This document shows positions 7,378 through 15,500 of a DNA stretch of 39,999 bases, piece after piece. Numbering within the stretch: the stretch's first letter is position 1; every line of letters starts with the position of its first letter. The stretch lies in assembly GCA_019636275.1 (NCBI GenBank), contig JAHBXY010000081.1:1-39999 (forward strand), read 5' to 3'. A program made the translations under genes and the position numbers. This DNA is from Planctomycetota bacterium. GTDB taxonomy: Bacteria > Planctomycetota > J058. The notes below the pieces were generated by a model, which ran no database searches, was not told the DNA's origin, and saw nothing but the letters and a program-made list of their open reading frames with translations.

Positions 7378-8511
7378 TGCCCGAGCGCCTCCTGCGGACG
7401 GCGGCGCTGCTCGTCGCCACGTGCGCGGCGTTCGCGCCGCTGGCCGCGCGCGGCCTCACCGGGCCGGAGCCGGCCGTCGGCCTGCGCGACGCCCTGTTCG
7501 GGCTCGCGCTCCTCCTGCTCGCCGCCCTGCAGAGCGCGCGCGCCGAGGCCTCGCCCGAGGAGATGGACTCACCGGCCGCCCGCCGCGCCCGGCGCTTCGG
7601 GCCGCTGGCCGTCGGGCTGCTCCTCGTGGGGCTGGGCGTGTTCCCCTACTTCGAGCACCCGTGGCGGCAGGGCGGCGGCGCCTTCCTCGTGCTCCTGTTC
7701 TTCGTCGACCTGCCGCTCGTGGCCTTCTGGCACGTCGCGTCCGTGCGCGCCGTGTCGCTCGTCGTCGCCAGCGTCGCCGCCCTGGGCGCGGTCGTCCTCG
7801 TGCCCGACGACGCCGCGGCGCCCTGCCTCCTGCCGGTCGCCGCGACCTGGGTCCTCGTGCCGGCGCTCGACCGCGCGGCGGCCGTCCGCGGCGCGCTGGA
7901 GCCGCGTCCCGCCGCCCGCCTGGGCCCCCCGGTCGTCGCGGCCGCCGTCGTCCTCGCCGCGGGCGCGGCCCTGTTCGTCGCCACGGCCCTCGTGACGCCG
8001 GCGTCGACGCGCTCCTGGACGCCGCGCGCCATGCTCGGCCCGCGCTCCCGCGCCGCGCCCCCTGCGCCGCCCCCCGACCTGCCGGTGGGCAAGCTCCTGG
8101 GCCTCCTCCTGGCCTCGGCGCTGACGCTCGCCGCCTGGAACGCCTACGCCTCCCGCGGCGGCCGCCGCCGTCAGGGCGAGCTCGTGCTGCCCATGGACGC
8201 GGGCGCCGCGCGGCCGCTCGAGGCCCACGAGGTCCAGCGGGCGGTCGCCGCCTGGCCGCACGGCGAGCGGCGCGAGGTCGTCGAGGCCTACCTCGGGCAC
8301 GTCGTCGGCGTCGACGCGCGCGCCTGCGCTGGTTGGCACGACGCCGGCGGCGCTAACAGGCGCTCGGAAGGCCGCCTGCCGGTCGGGCGGGCGCGTCGGC
8401 CGGGCCCTCGCCGAGCGCTTCGGGCGCGCCCGCTGGGACCCGGCCCCGGTCGCGGAGGGGGAGGGCGCCGCGGCGCGGCGGGAGGCGCGGTCGGTGGAGG
8501 GGGGGCTGTGA
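7377..8511 (+). CDS. Multi-pass membrane protein of the MoxR operon, apparent frameshift near the 3' end
   Basis: The ATG at 7377 overlaps the DUF58 stop. The first about 270 residues contain roughly six hydrophobic helices (for example VGLRDALFGLALLLLAALQ and GAFLVLLFFVDLPLVAFWHV). A last helix (LLGLLLASALTLAAWNAY) leads to a cytoplasmic tail resembling the DUF4129 tails of proteins in MoxR-DUF58 operons. From about 8310 the initial frame loses its G/C third positions. Another frame, ending at TGA 8509-8511, shows them perfectly and reads GRVGRALAERFGRARWDPAP, a natural tail end. The original frame runs on to 8558 with poor codon bias. A frameshift or sequencing indel therefore lies at about 8310-8368. 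A third frame in between reads RLRWLARRRRR then stop. The family call is tentative. Confidence 0.7.
8310..8368 (+). other. Probable frameshift site in the membrane-protein gene
   Basis: The reading frame with coding-type codon bias changes here. The stretch contains a GCGCGCGC dinucleotide run (8315-8322) and repeated CGGCGG, both prone to indels. The codons CTA and ACA, and GCT, GGT and AAC, cluster here and are rare elsewhere in the window. Whether the shift is biological or a sequencing error cannot be decided from one sequence. Confidence 0.6.
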
Positions 8512-8542
8512 GGGACCTCGCTGCCCGTCTCCGCCGACCGGC

Positions 8543-8548
8543 TACCAT
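8543..8548 (+). promoter_or_regulatory. Candidate -10 for a leaderless pcm transcript
   Basis: TACCAT ends 6 nt before the GTG start at 8555, so transcription would start at or beside the start codon. No Shine-Dalgarno sequence lies at the right place. This matches the arrangement at 35739 and 36811. Confidence 0.4.
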
Positions 8549-8554
8549 GGAGCC

Positions 8555-9208
8555 GTGACCACGACCGACCCCGACTGGACCCGCCGCCGGGCGATGGTCG
8601 CCGAGCAGCTCGAGCGGCGCGGCGTCCGCGACGAGGCCGTGCTCGCCGCCATGCGCACGGTCCCGCGGCACCTGTTCGTGCCCGAGGACCTGCGCGCGCA
8701 GGCCTACGACGACAAGCCGCTGCCGATCGGGGACGGGCAGACGATCTCGCAGCCGTACGTCGTCGCCGCGATGACCGAGGCCCTCCAGGTGGGCGCCGGC
8801 GACCGCGTGCTCGAGGTCGGCACGGGCTCGGGCTACCAGGCCGCCGTCCTGGCCGAGGTCGTGTCCGACGTCTACACGATCGAGGTCGTCCCCGCCCTGG
8901 CCCTCGCCGCGGAGCGGCGGCTGCGCGGGCTCTGCTACACGAACGTCCACGTCCGCCAGGGCGACGGCGCCGCGGGCTGGCCCGAAGAGGCGCCCTTCGA
9001 CGGCGTCCTGGTCGCGTGCGGCGCGCCGGAGGTCCCCCCGGAGCTCCTGCGGCAGGTCGCCCCCGGCCGACGGCTGGTCATCCCCGTGGGGCCGGCCGGT
9101 GACGTCATGGACCTCCTGGTCCTGGAGAAGGACGCCGAGGGGGGCTTCCGGCGCCGGACGCTCATGCCCGTGCGCTTCGTCCCGTTCGTCAAACCGCCGT
9201 CCGCCTGA
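8555..9208 (+). CDS. pcm: Protein-L-isoaspartate O-methyltransferase
   Basis: This 217-residue SAM-dependent methyltransferase repairs isoaspartyl residues in aged proteins by methylating their carboxylate. The N-terminal helix RRRAMVAEQLERRGVRDEAV is followed by the family signature PRHLFVPEDLRAQAYDDKPL and then GDGQTISQPYVVAAM, which forms the substrate pocket. SAM motif I is VLEVGTGSGYQAAVLA. The C terminus (LMPVRFVPFV) is also typical, and the length is normal. The GTG at 8555 gives the standard N terminus. It lies 43 nt after the frame-corrected end of the membrane-protein gene and probably has its own leaderless promoter. Confidence 0.97.
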   Translation: MTTTDPDWTRRRAMVAEQLERRGVRDEAVLAAMRTVPRHLFVPEDLRAQAYDDKPLPIGDGQTISQPYVVAAMTEALQVGAGDRVLEVGTGSGYQAAVLAEVVSDVYTIEVVPALALAAERRLRGLCYTNVHVRQGDGAAGWPEEAPFDGVLVACGAPEVPPELLRQVAPGRRLVIPVGPAGDVMDLLVLEKDAEGGFRRRTLMPVRFVPFVKPPSA

Positions 9209-9287
9209 CTGACGTCGTAACCCTCGTCGTCACGTCCGAGGCGTCAGCCGGCCCGTCAGGCCTTCAACGCTCCTAACACCCTCCCCC

Positions 9288-9296
9288 TTATACACT
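9288..9296 (+). promoter_or_regulatory. AT-rich candidate -10 region upstream of the kinase-like membrane protein
   Basis: TTATACACT (9288-9296) includes both TTATAC and TACACT hexamers in an otherwise GC-rich gap (9209-9416). It is 120 nt before the chosen start at 9417. A TTGACG at 9308 has no good -10 downstream of it on the plus strand. Confidence 0.25.
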
Positions 9297-9416
9297 TTCA
9301 TGATTCCTTGACGGTCCGCGTCGTGCGACACTCTGCCCCCGACGCGGAGCGCCATGCGCACGCGTCGCCGGCGGTGGCGAGGCTGCCGCGGCGGGGTCCG
9401 AGGGGAATGTAAGCCC

Positions 9417-10208
9417 ATGCAGCAGCACGACGCGCAGGCCGAGACCACGACCACGACGATCGCGACCACGAGGGACGACGGGCCGTACCAGAGCAGCGCC
9501 CGGCGCCGGTCCAACCGGCGGGCCGCCGCCCCGGCCCTGACCCACGTCACACCGCAGCCGTTCGTCGACCCGATCGCCCGGGTGAAGCGGGAGTCGATCC
9601 ACTGGAAGCGCAAGGTCTTCCACGTGATCGGCATCAGCACGGTCGCCCTGACCTATGCCCTGACGCAGGTCACGCAGATGGAGGCCCTGGCCATCCTCGG
9701 CGTGGTCGCGTTCATCTTCTCGGGGCTCGACCTCTTGCGCTTCTACGTCCCGAGCCTCAACAAGAAGGTCCGCGAGGACTTCGGGCCGTTCATGCGCGAC
9801 TACGAGCTCAACAGCCTGTCGGGCTCGACCTGGTTCTTCTTCTCGGGCCTCCTGGCGATCGCCCTGTTCCCCAAGGTCGCCGTCTCGCTCGGCGTCCTGG
9901 CCCTGGCCCTCGGCGACCCGCTCGCCTCGTGGGTCGGGCTGCGCTGGGGCAAGACGCGCCTGCCGGGCGGGAAGTCGCTCGAGGGCTCGATCACCTTCTT
10001 CGTCGTCTCGGCCGTCGCGGGCTCGGCGCTCCTGGCGTTCACGCCCGGCCTGACGCTGGGCGCCGGCGCGATCGTCCTCCTGGCCGCGGTGACCGGCCTC
10101 GTGGCCGCGTTCGCCGAGTGGCTGCCGATCAAGGGCGTCGACGACAACTTCGTCGTGCCCCTGGCGGCGGGCGGCGCGGGCGCCGCGATGCTGGCGCTCA
10201 TCGGTTGA
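9417..10208 (+). CDS. Polyprenol/diacylglycerol kinase-like integral membrane protein
   Basis: This is a 263-residue protein with a polar 60-residue N terminus and about seven membrane helices. KRKVFHVIGI at the first helix, GDPLASWVGLRWGKTRLPGG followed by KSLEGS, and a late DNFVVPL helix are signatures shared by dolichol kinases (Sec59 type) and related CTP-dependent diacylglycerol kinases. The Gly-Asp-Pro and Lys-Ser-Leu-Glu-Gly elements form the CTP site in that family. It probably phosphorylates an isoprenoid alcohol or diacylglycerol in the inner membrane; the substrate cannot be decided. I prefer the ATG at 9417, which has AGGGGAA 10 nt upstream, over 9354, which would add an Arg-rich segment. 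lnt follows 48 nt later, so both may serve envelope lipid metabolism. Confidence 0.85.
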   Translation: MQQHDAQAETTTTTIATTRDDGPYQSSARRRSNRRAAAPALTHVTPQPFVDPIARVKRESIHWKRKVFHVIGISTVALTYALTQVTQMEALAILGVVAFIFSGLDLLRFYVPSLNKKVREDFGPFMRDYELNSLSGSTWFFFSGLLAIALFPKVAVSLGVLALALGDPLASWVGLRWGKTRLPGGKSLEGSITFFVVSAVAGSALLAFTPGLTLGAGAIVLLAAVTGLVAAFAEWLPIKGVDDNFVVPLAAGGAGAAMLALIG

Positions 10209-10256
10209 GAGGCCGGGGCTGACGCCCGCGCGCCCCCATGGTCCACTGCCGTCCGC

Positions 10257-11897
10257 GTGACGGCGAGCGACGACGAGTCGAGCTCCGGAGCCCTGGTCGC
10301 CCAGCGACCCGGGCTCCGCTGCATCGTGGCGGCCGCCGCCGGCGCCGCGGCGACCGGGCTGGCGACGCCGCCCGTCGACCTCGCGTGGCTCCAGTGGCCC
10401 GCGCTCCTGGCCCTCGCGCGCGCGCTCGACGGCCTGCCGGCGCGGCGCGCCGCGCTGGTGGGGTGGTGCGCCGGGCTGGGGATCCACCTGTCGCTGTTCA
10501 CCTGGCTGGGCGTCGCCACGGCGCGCCTGGGCGACCTGGGCGCCGTCCCCGCGGCGCTCCTCTTCGCCGCGTGGGTCGCGTTCGCCTCGCTCCAGTTCGC
10601 CCTCGTCGGCGCGCTCGACGCGGCCGTGCGCGCGGTCGCCCCGCGCGGGCGCCGCCTGCTCCTCCCCTGCGCGTTCGTGACGGGCGAGCTCCTCTGGCCG
10701 CAGGTCACGCCCTGGACCCTGGGCCTGGGACAGGCCGCGACGCCGCTCGGGCAGGTGGCCGAGCTCGGCGGGGCGCCGCTCGTCACGTTCGTCCTGGTCG
10801 CCGGCGCCATGGGCCTCGACGCGCTCGCCGCGGCGCGCCGCCCGGGGCCAGCCCGGCTGGACGCCGTCGTGGCCGCGGTGATCGTGGGCCTGGCCCTGGC
10901 CTTCGGCCTCGCGCGTCCCGCGACGTTGCCCCGCGCCGAGGTCGTGCGCGTGGCGATCGCGCAGCCCGGCGTGGTGAGCAACCGCCTCACGCCCCGGCCG
11001 CCGGCCGAGGTGCAGGCGGCGCTCGAGCGCCTCGCCGCCGAGGCGGGGGCCGCCGGCGCGGCGCTGGCCGTGTTCCCCGAGGCCGCGGCCGCGCGGCCGC
11101 TCATCGAGGTCGAGGCGGAGACCGTGGCGAGCGACGCGCCGGCCGGGGTCGTCGCCCGGCTCGAGGCCGAGGCGGCGCTCGGCCGCGAGGAGCTCGCCCG
11201 GCTGGGACGGCTGGCGGGCTGCCCGACGCTCGTCGGCGTGACGGTCCTGCGCGTCGCGCCGGGCGCGACCCTCGAGTCCTCGCGGATCGTCGAGCGCCGC
11301 AACGCCCTCGTCCTCGTCGACGCCACCGGGACGCTCGTCGACCGCTACGACAAGCACGCCCTCCTGCCCGTCGCCGAGCGCCTGCCGCTCGAGGACACCT
11401 TCCCCTGGCTGCGACGCGCCGTCCCCTTCGCCGGGCGCTTCACCCCCGGCCCCGGCCCCCGCCGCCTCGCGGCGGGGTCGCTCCGCGTCGCCCCGCTGAT
11501 CTGCTTCGAGGCCGTCCCGTCATGGCCCGCGCGTCACGCGCTCGCCGAGGGTGACGTCGACCTGTTGATCAACGTGACCAACGACGTCTGGTTCCCGCAC
11601 CAGGGCCCGCATCTCCACGCCCTCGCCGCCGCCCAGCGGGCCGTCGAGACGCGCCGGGCCCTCGTGCGCGCCACGACGACCGGGCTGACCTTCGCCGCGC
11701 TCCCCGACGGCGCGCGCGTCGCGGCGGCGCCGGCCGGCGCGTCGACGCTGCGCGTGGTCGACCTGCCGCGCTCGAGCGGGCTGGTCACTCTCCACACTTC
11801 CGGCGGGTGGCTGGGGGGTCCGATCGCGTGCGCGGCGCTCGTCGTGGCGTTGCTCTCCGGAGCGCTTCGTCGGCGCGTTACCCGGTCTCCGGCCTGA
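10257..11897 (+). CDS. lnt: Apolipoprotein N-acyltransferase
   Basis: This 546-residue protein transfers an acyl chain from phospholipid to the N-terminal Cys of lipoproteins, the last step of lipoprotein maturation, at the periplasmic face. The N-terminal 220 residues carry about six hydrophobic helices. The C-terminal nitrilase-like domain has the expected Glu-Lys-Cys triad: E275 in VFPEAA, K366 in YDKHALLPVAE and C416 in LICFEA. VTNDVWF and the later RRALVRATTTG match the family. A final helix follows. GTG 10257 is used as the start; the next few residues are polar and no better start is obvious. The presence of lnt agrees with a diderm cell and with the lipobox protein at 31374. Confidence 0.95.
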   Translation: MTASDDESSSGALVAQRPGLRCIVAAAAGAAATGLATPPVDLAWLQWPALLALARALDGLPARRAALVGWCAGLGIHLSLFTWLGVATARLGDLGAVPAALLFAAWVAFASLQFALVGALDAAVRAVAPRGRRLLLPCAFVTGELLWPQVTPWTLGLGQAATPLGQVAELGGAPLVTFVLVAGAMGLDALAAARRPGPARLDAVVAAVIVGLALAFGLARPATLPRAEVVRVAIAQPGVVSNRLTPRPPAEVQAALERLAAEAGAAGAALAVFPEAAAARPLIEVEAETVASDAPAGVVARLEAEAALGREELARLGRLAGCPTLVGVTVLRVAPGATLESSRIVERRNALVLVDATGTLVDRYDKHALLPVAERLPLEDTFPWLRRAVPFAGRFTPGPGPRRLAAGSLRVAPLICFEAVPSWPARHALAEGDVDLLINVTNDVWFPHQGPHLHALAAAQRAVETRRALVRATTTGLTFAALPDGARVAAAPAGASTLRVVDLPRSSGLVTLHTSGGWLGGPIACAALVVALLSGALRRRVTRSPA

Positions 11898-12027
11898 CGA
11901 CAAGCTGACCAAGCGTCACTCTCGGCCAGACCCCGATGGCAATCAGGGGCAGAAGGTGTCATACCGGGGTGGGGCCCTGTGGAGGCGTGGGGGAGCCTCC
12001 TCGGGGAATGAGGTCGGGGGCTAATCG

Positions 12028-12402
12028 ATGGATACGTTCGAGATCTTCTGCTGGCAGCTGTCATCCGCCATCAAAGACAGCGGACTCTCGCGGGCCGAGC
12101 TCGCGGACCGTCTCGGGCTCAAGCCCGCGACGGTGAAGTCGTGGTGCGTGGGGCGGCGGAGCCCCACCGTTCGTCGGCTCCTGGAGCTCACCGAGCTCCT
12201 GGGGATCGACCCGCGCATGCTGTTCGAGGAGCCGTCGCAGGTGCCGAAGCGGATGGCCTGCCCCGTGTGCGGGCAGGTCTTCAGTCGGCGCGTGGGCTAT
12301 CGCATTCACCTCGCCCTCAAGGCGAAGGACTGCCCTGCCCACGCGCAGCTGAACCCGCAGGCGACCGCGGCGACGCCGACGACGGCCGCAGCGCCGTCCT
12401 AG
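12028..12402 (+). CDS. XRE-type HTH regulator with C-terminal C2HC zinc-finger-like motif
   Basis: This is a 124-residue protein. Residues 8-66 form a Cro/C1-type helix-turn-helix (LSRAELADRLGLKPATVKSW, then RRSPTVRRLLELTELLGIDP). Residues 76-105 read like a classical zinc finger: C78-x2-C81-x12-H94-x7-C102, with H105 as an alternative ligand and a hydrophobic F85. A low-complexity Ala/Thr tail ends the protein. The combination suggests a small DNA-binding regulator with two binding modules or a metal-responsive one; the target is unknown. The ATG at 12028 follows GAGGTCGGGGG. The leader has a short hairpin, GGAGGC (11981-11986) with GCCTCC (11995-12000). An inverted repeat follows the gene. 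Confidence 0.8.
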   Translation: MDTFEIFCWQLSSAIKDSGLSRAELADRLGLKPATVKSWCVGRRSPTVRRLLELTELLGIDPRMLFEEPSQVPKRMACPVCGQVFSRRVGYRIHLALKAKDCPAHAQLNPQATAATPTTAAAPS

Positions 12403-12417
12403 GAGCGAGGTTGGTTC

Positions 12418-12473
12418 CGACCACGGGGGCACGGAGGACCGGCATCGTTCGGCGCTCCGTGCCTCCGTGGTCG
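12418..12473. repeat. 19-bp inverted repeat after the XRE gene, REP-like or terminator
   Basis: CGACCACGGGGGCACGGAG (12418-12436) is the reverse complement, with one mismatch, of CTCCGTGCCTCCGTGGTCG (12455-12473), around an 18-nt loop. It starts 15 nt after the XRE stop. Each arm is itself built of repeated cACGGnGG units, like the GCAGAGG units at 1970-2075. There is no T tract. Confidence 0.6.
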
Positions 12474-12512
12474 TGCTCGCCCGCGTACACGTAACCTCTG
12501 CTTCCTCAAGCC

Positions 12513-12518
12513 GATAAT
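12513..12518 (+). promoter_or_regulatory. Candidate -10 hexamer for the kinase gene
   Basis: GATAAT sits in a small AT-richer island and is the closest match to a housekeeping -10 in the window. It lies 25 nt before ATG 12544 and 46 nt before ATG 12565. A second hexamer, TATGGT, lies at 12543. No clear -35 was found. Confidence 0.4.
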
Positions 12519-12564
12519 CTTGCGCGCGCCGGCCGCGAGGGCTATGGTCACCCCGAGGGTCTCC

Positions 12565-15500
12565 ATGGCTGAGCTGACCGCCGACGACATCGCGCTCGGC
12601 CGCCTGGCGCTTCAGCGCGGGGCGGTGACCCGTCCTCAGCTCGACGCCGCGGTCGCGCTCGTGCGCGGCGGCCAGGCCGCCGACCTCGCCCGCGCGCTCC
12701 TACGCTCGGGCGGCGTGACGGTGAGCCAGCTCGAGCAGCTCCGCGGCGAGTCGCCCGCCGGGCCGTCGCCCGCCGGCCAGGCGCCTGCCAACGGCTCGCC
12801 GCGACCGCCCGGCGTCGGCTCGGAGGCGATGACCCTCCACGACGCGGAGGTCACGGTCGGCCTCGACGCGCCCTTCTCTCCCGGGGGGGCCGCCTACGGC
12901 CCGCAGGCGTCCGGCTACGGCGGCGGGGGCTTCGGCGCGCAGCAGGCGCCGACCTACGGCGGCGGGGGGTACGGCCCGCAGGGCTCGACCTACGGCGCCG
13001 GCGCGTCCGCGGGCTTCGGGGCGCAAGGCTCGGCCTATGGCGGGCAGAGTCCGGCCTACGGCCCGCAGGGCACGGCCTACGGCGCGCAGGGCGCGGCCTA
13101 CGGCCCGCAGGGCACGGCCTACGGCGCGCAGGCCTACGGCGGCGGGGCGCAGGGGTCGGCCTACGGCGCGCCGCCGGGCTACGACCAGGGGTCGGCGTAC
13201 GGCGGGTCCCCGTCGGGGTACGACCCGCAGGGCGGCGGCTACGGCGGCTACGCGCCGACCGGCGGCCATCCGGCGGCGGGCGCGTACGCGCCGACGGACG
13301 CGTACGGCTCGGCGCCCGACCCGGGAGGGTTCGGCGCCGCGCCCGGCGCGCCGTCGACCGGCGTGCAGGAGAAGGTCGGTCCCTGGGAGATCGAGCGCGA
13401 GATCGCGCGCGGCGGCATGGGCGCGATCTACCTCGGCCGCCACGAGCAGACGCAGGAGCGCGCGGCGGTCAAGGTCATGCTGCTGGGCGAGGCGGGGGCC
13501 TCGGCCAAGAAGGTCAAGCGCTTCCTGCGCGAGATCGAGGCCAACCAGAAGCTCGTCCACCCGGGGATCGTGCGCATCCTCGACTCGGGCGAGTGGCAGG
13601 GCTACCCGTACTTCGCCATGGAGTTCATCGAGGGCAAGCCCCTCGACCGCATGCTGAAGGACGACCTCGACCTCGAGATCGGCATGGAGATCCTCGAGGC
13701 CGTGGCTCGCGCGGTCCACTACGCGCACGAGCAGGGGATCGTCCACCGCGACCTGAAGCCGGCCAACGTGATCGTCCAGGACGACATGCAGCCGAAGCTG
13801 ACCGACTTCGGCCTGGCCAAGAACGCCGACAACCAGTCGGTGCTCACCAAGACGGGCGCGGTGATCGGCACGCCCTACTACCTCTCGCCCGAGCAGGCGT
13901 CCGGCCGCTCGAAGGACATCGACGCGCGGGCCGACATCTACGCGCTCGGCGTGATCATGTACGAGCTGGCGACGGGCCGCCTGCCGTTCGTCGGCCAGAC
14001 GACGGTCGAGCTCTACAACCGGATCATCCACGACGAGCCCGTGCCCCCCAGCCGGGTCAAGCCGCAGCTCACCAAGGCCCTCGAGTCCGTGTGCCTCAAG
14101 GCCATGGCGAAGCACCCCGAGGACCGCTACCCGACGGCCGCCGCGCTGGCCGACGACATCCGCGCCCTCCTCGGCGGCGGCACGGTGTCGGCGCGGCCCG
14201 ACGGCGCGGCCGCGCGCGCGGTGAAGCGGCTGCGGCGCAAGGGGACGGTGCCGCTGATCGTCGGCGGGAGCGCCGCGCTGCTCGTCGTGGCGGTGACCGG
14301 CATCTTCGCCAGCTACAAGCACGCCCAGCACAAGCAGTACAAGGTCCTCCTCGAGACCGAGCTGGGGCAGTTCGACGAGGGGCTCGAGCGGGCGCTGCGC
14401 ACGGCCGACGAGCAGGTGGCCGCCGGGGCCAAGGCCGTGGCGCAGGTCCACGTGCCCGACGCCCTCAAGGCCGCCGCGACGGCGCTCGAGGCGCTCGACG
14501 GCATGGCCCGCAGCCTCGAGGGCGTGAAGCTGCCCGAGAACCGCGAGCCGGCGGCCGAGAAGCTCAAGGCGCGCGAGGAGGCGGCGCGCGACGCGCGCGC
14601 GGCGGCGCTCGTCCTGCGCGCCCGCGCGACCATGCTCGGCAACGAGGGCGACGCGCTCACGCAGGCGCAGGACGACCTGCGCACGGTCCTGGACCAGGTC
14701 AAGCCCGACGACCCGGGCGCCCTCCTGGCGCAGGGCGACCTGCACGTCCTCGGCGGGCGGCTCAACGAGGCGCTCGAGCAGTACCGCGGCGCCCTCGAGC
14801 GCGCCGACGACCTGCGCGCGCAGCTCGGGCGCGCGCGCGCGCTGTTCCTGCTCGAGAGCTACGGCGACGCGATCCCCGTGCTCACCCAGGCGATCGAGCG
14901 GCTGGAGAAGGCCGAGGCCGCCGCCGACGCCGGCCTGCGGGCGCGCCTGCTCGTCGAGCGGGCCCGCACGTTCCTGGAGATGGGCGAGGTCGACAAGGCG
15001 CGGCAGGACGCCCTGGCCGCCGGCGCGGCGCCGGGGGCCGACTGGACCGCGCGCGCGTGCCTGGGCGAGGTCCTCATGCGCGCGGGCGACCGCTTCGCCG
15101 CGCGCGACGCCTTCGCCGAGGCGCTGGCGCAGGCGGGGCCGGGAGCCGCCAGCGCCGGGCCGCTCGTCGCGCGGGCCGAGGCGCTGCTGGGCGCCGGGCT
15201 GCTCGCCGAGGCGCTCGAGGACGCGCGGAGCGCGGTCGAGCAGGACCCGGGCTCGCTCCTGGCCCTCGTCGTCAAGGCGGAGGCCGAGGAGGCGCTCCTG
15301 CACCTCAAGGACGCCGCGCGCGACGCCGAGGCCGTGACCCTGCGCACCCACGCGCGCGACTGGCGGCTCAACGCGCGCGCCGAGCGCGTGCTGGCGCGCG
15401 TCCACGCGACCAACGGCAACGCCAAGGAGGCGCACGACCACGCGCGGAAGGCCCACACCCTCGACGAGGCCTCGTCGGCCGGCCGCCTGCTCCTGGCGAT

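Noticed and set aside
8512..8558. End of the membrane-protein frame at 8558 overlapping the pcm start as GTGA
   Set aside because: The overlap looks like translational coupling, but third-position bias shows the true frame had already ended at 8511. The overlap is probably chance.
9308..9313. TTGACG as a -35 element
   Set aside because: No -10-like hexamer lies 15-19 nt downstream on the plus strand.
9354..9416. Upstream ATG extension of the kinase-like membrane protein
   Set aside because: It adds an Arg-rich segment (MRTRRRRWRG), and a better-placed ribosome site precedes 9417. It is not excluded but less likely.
12889..13317. CRISPR array or satellite DNA
   Set aside because: The 21-bp periodicity is in frame, encodes heptapeptides inside a kinase gene and has no unique spacers.
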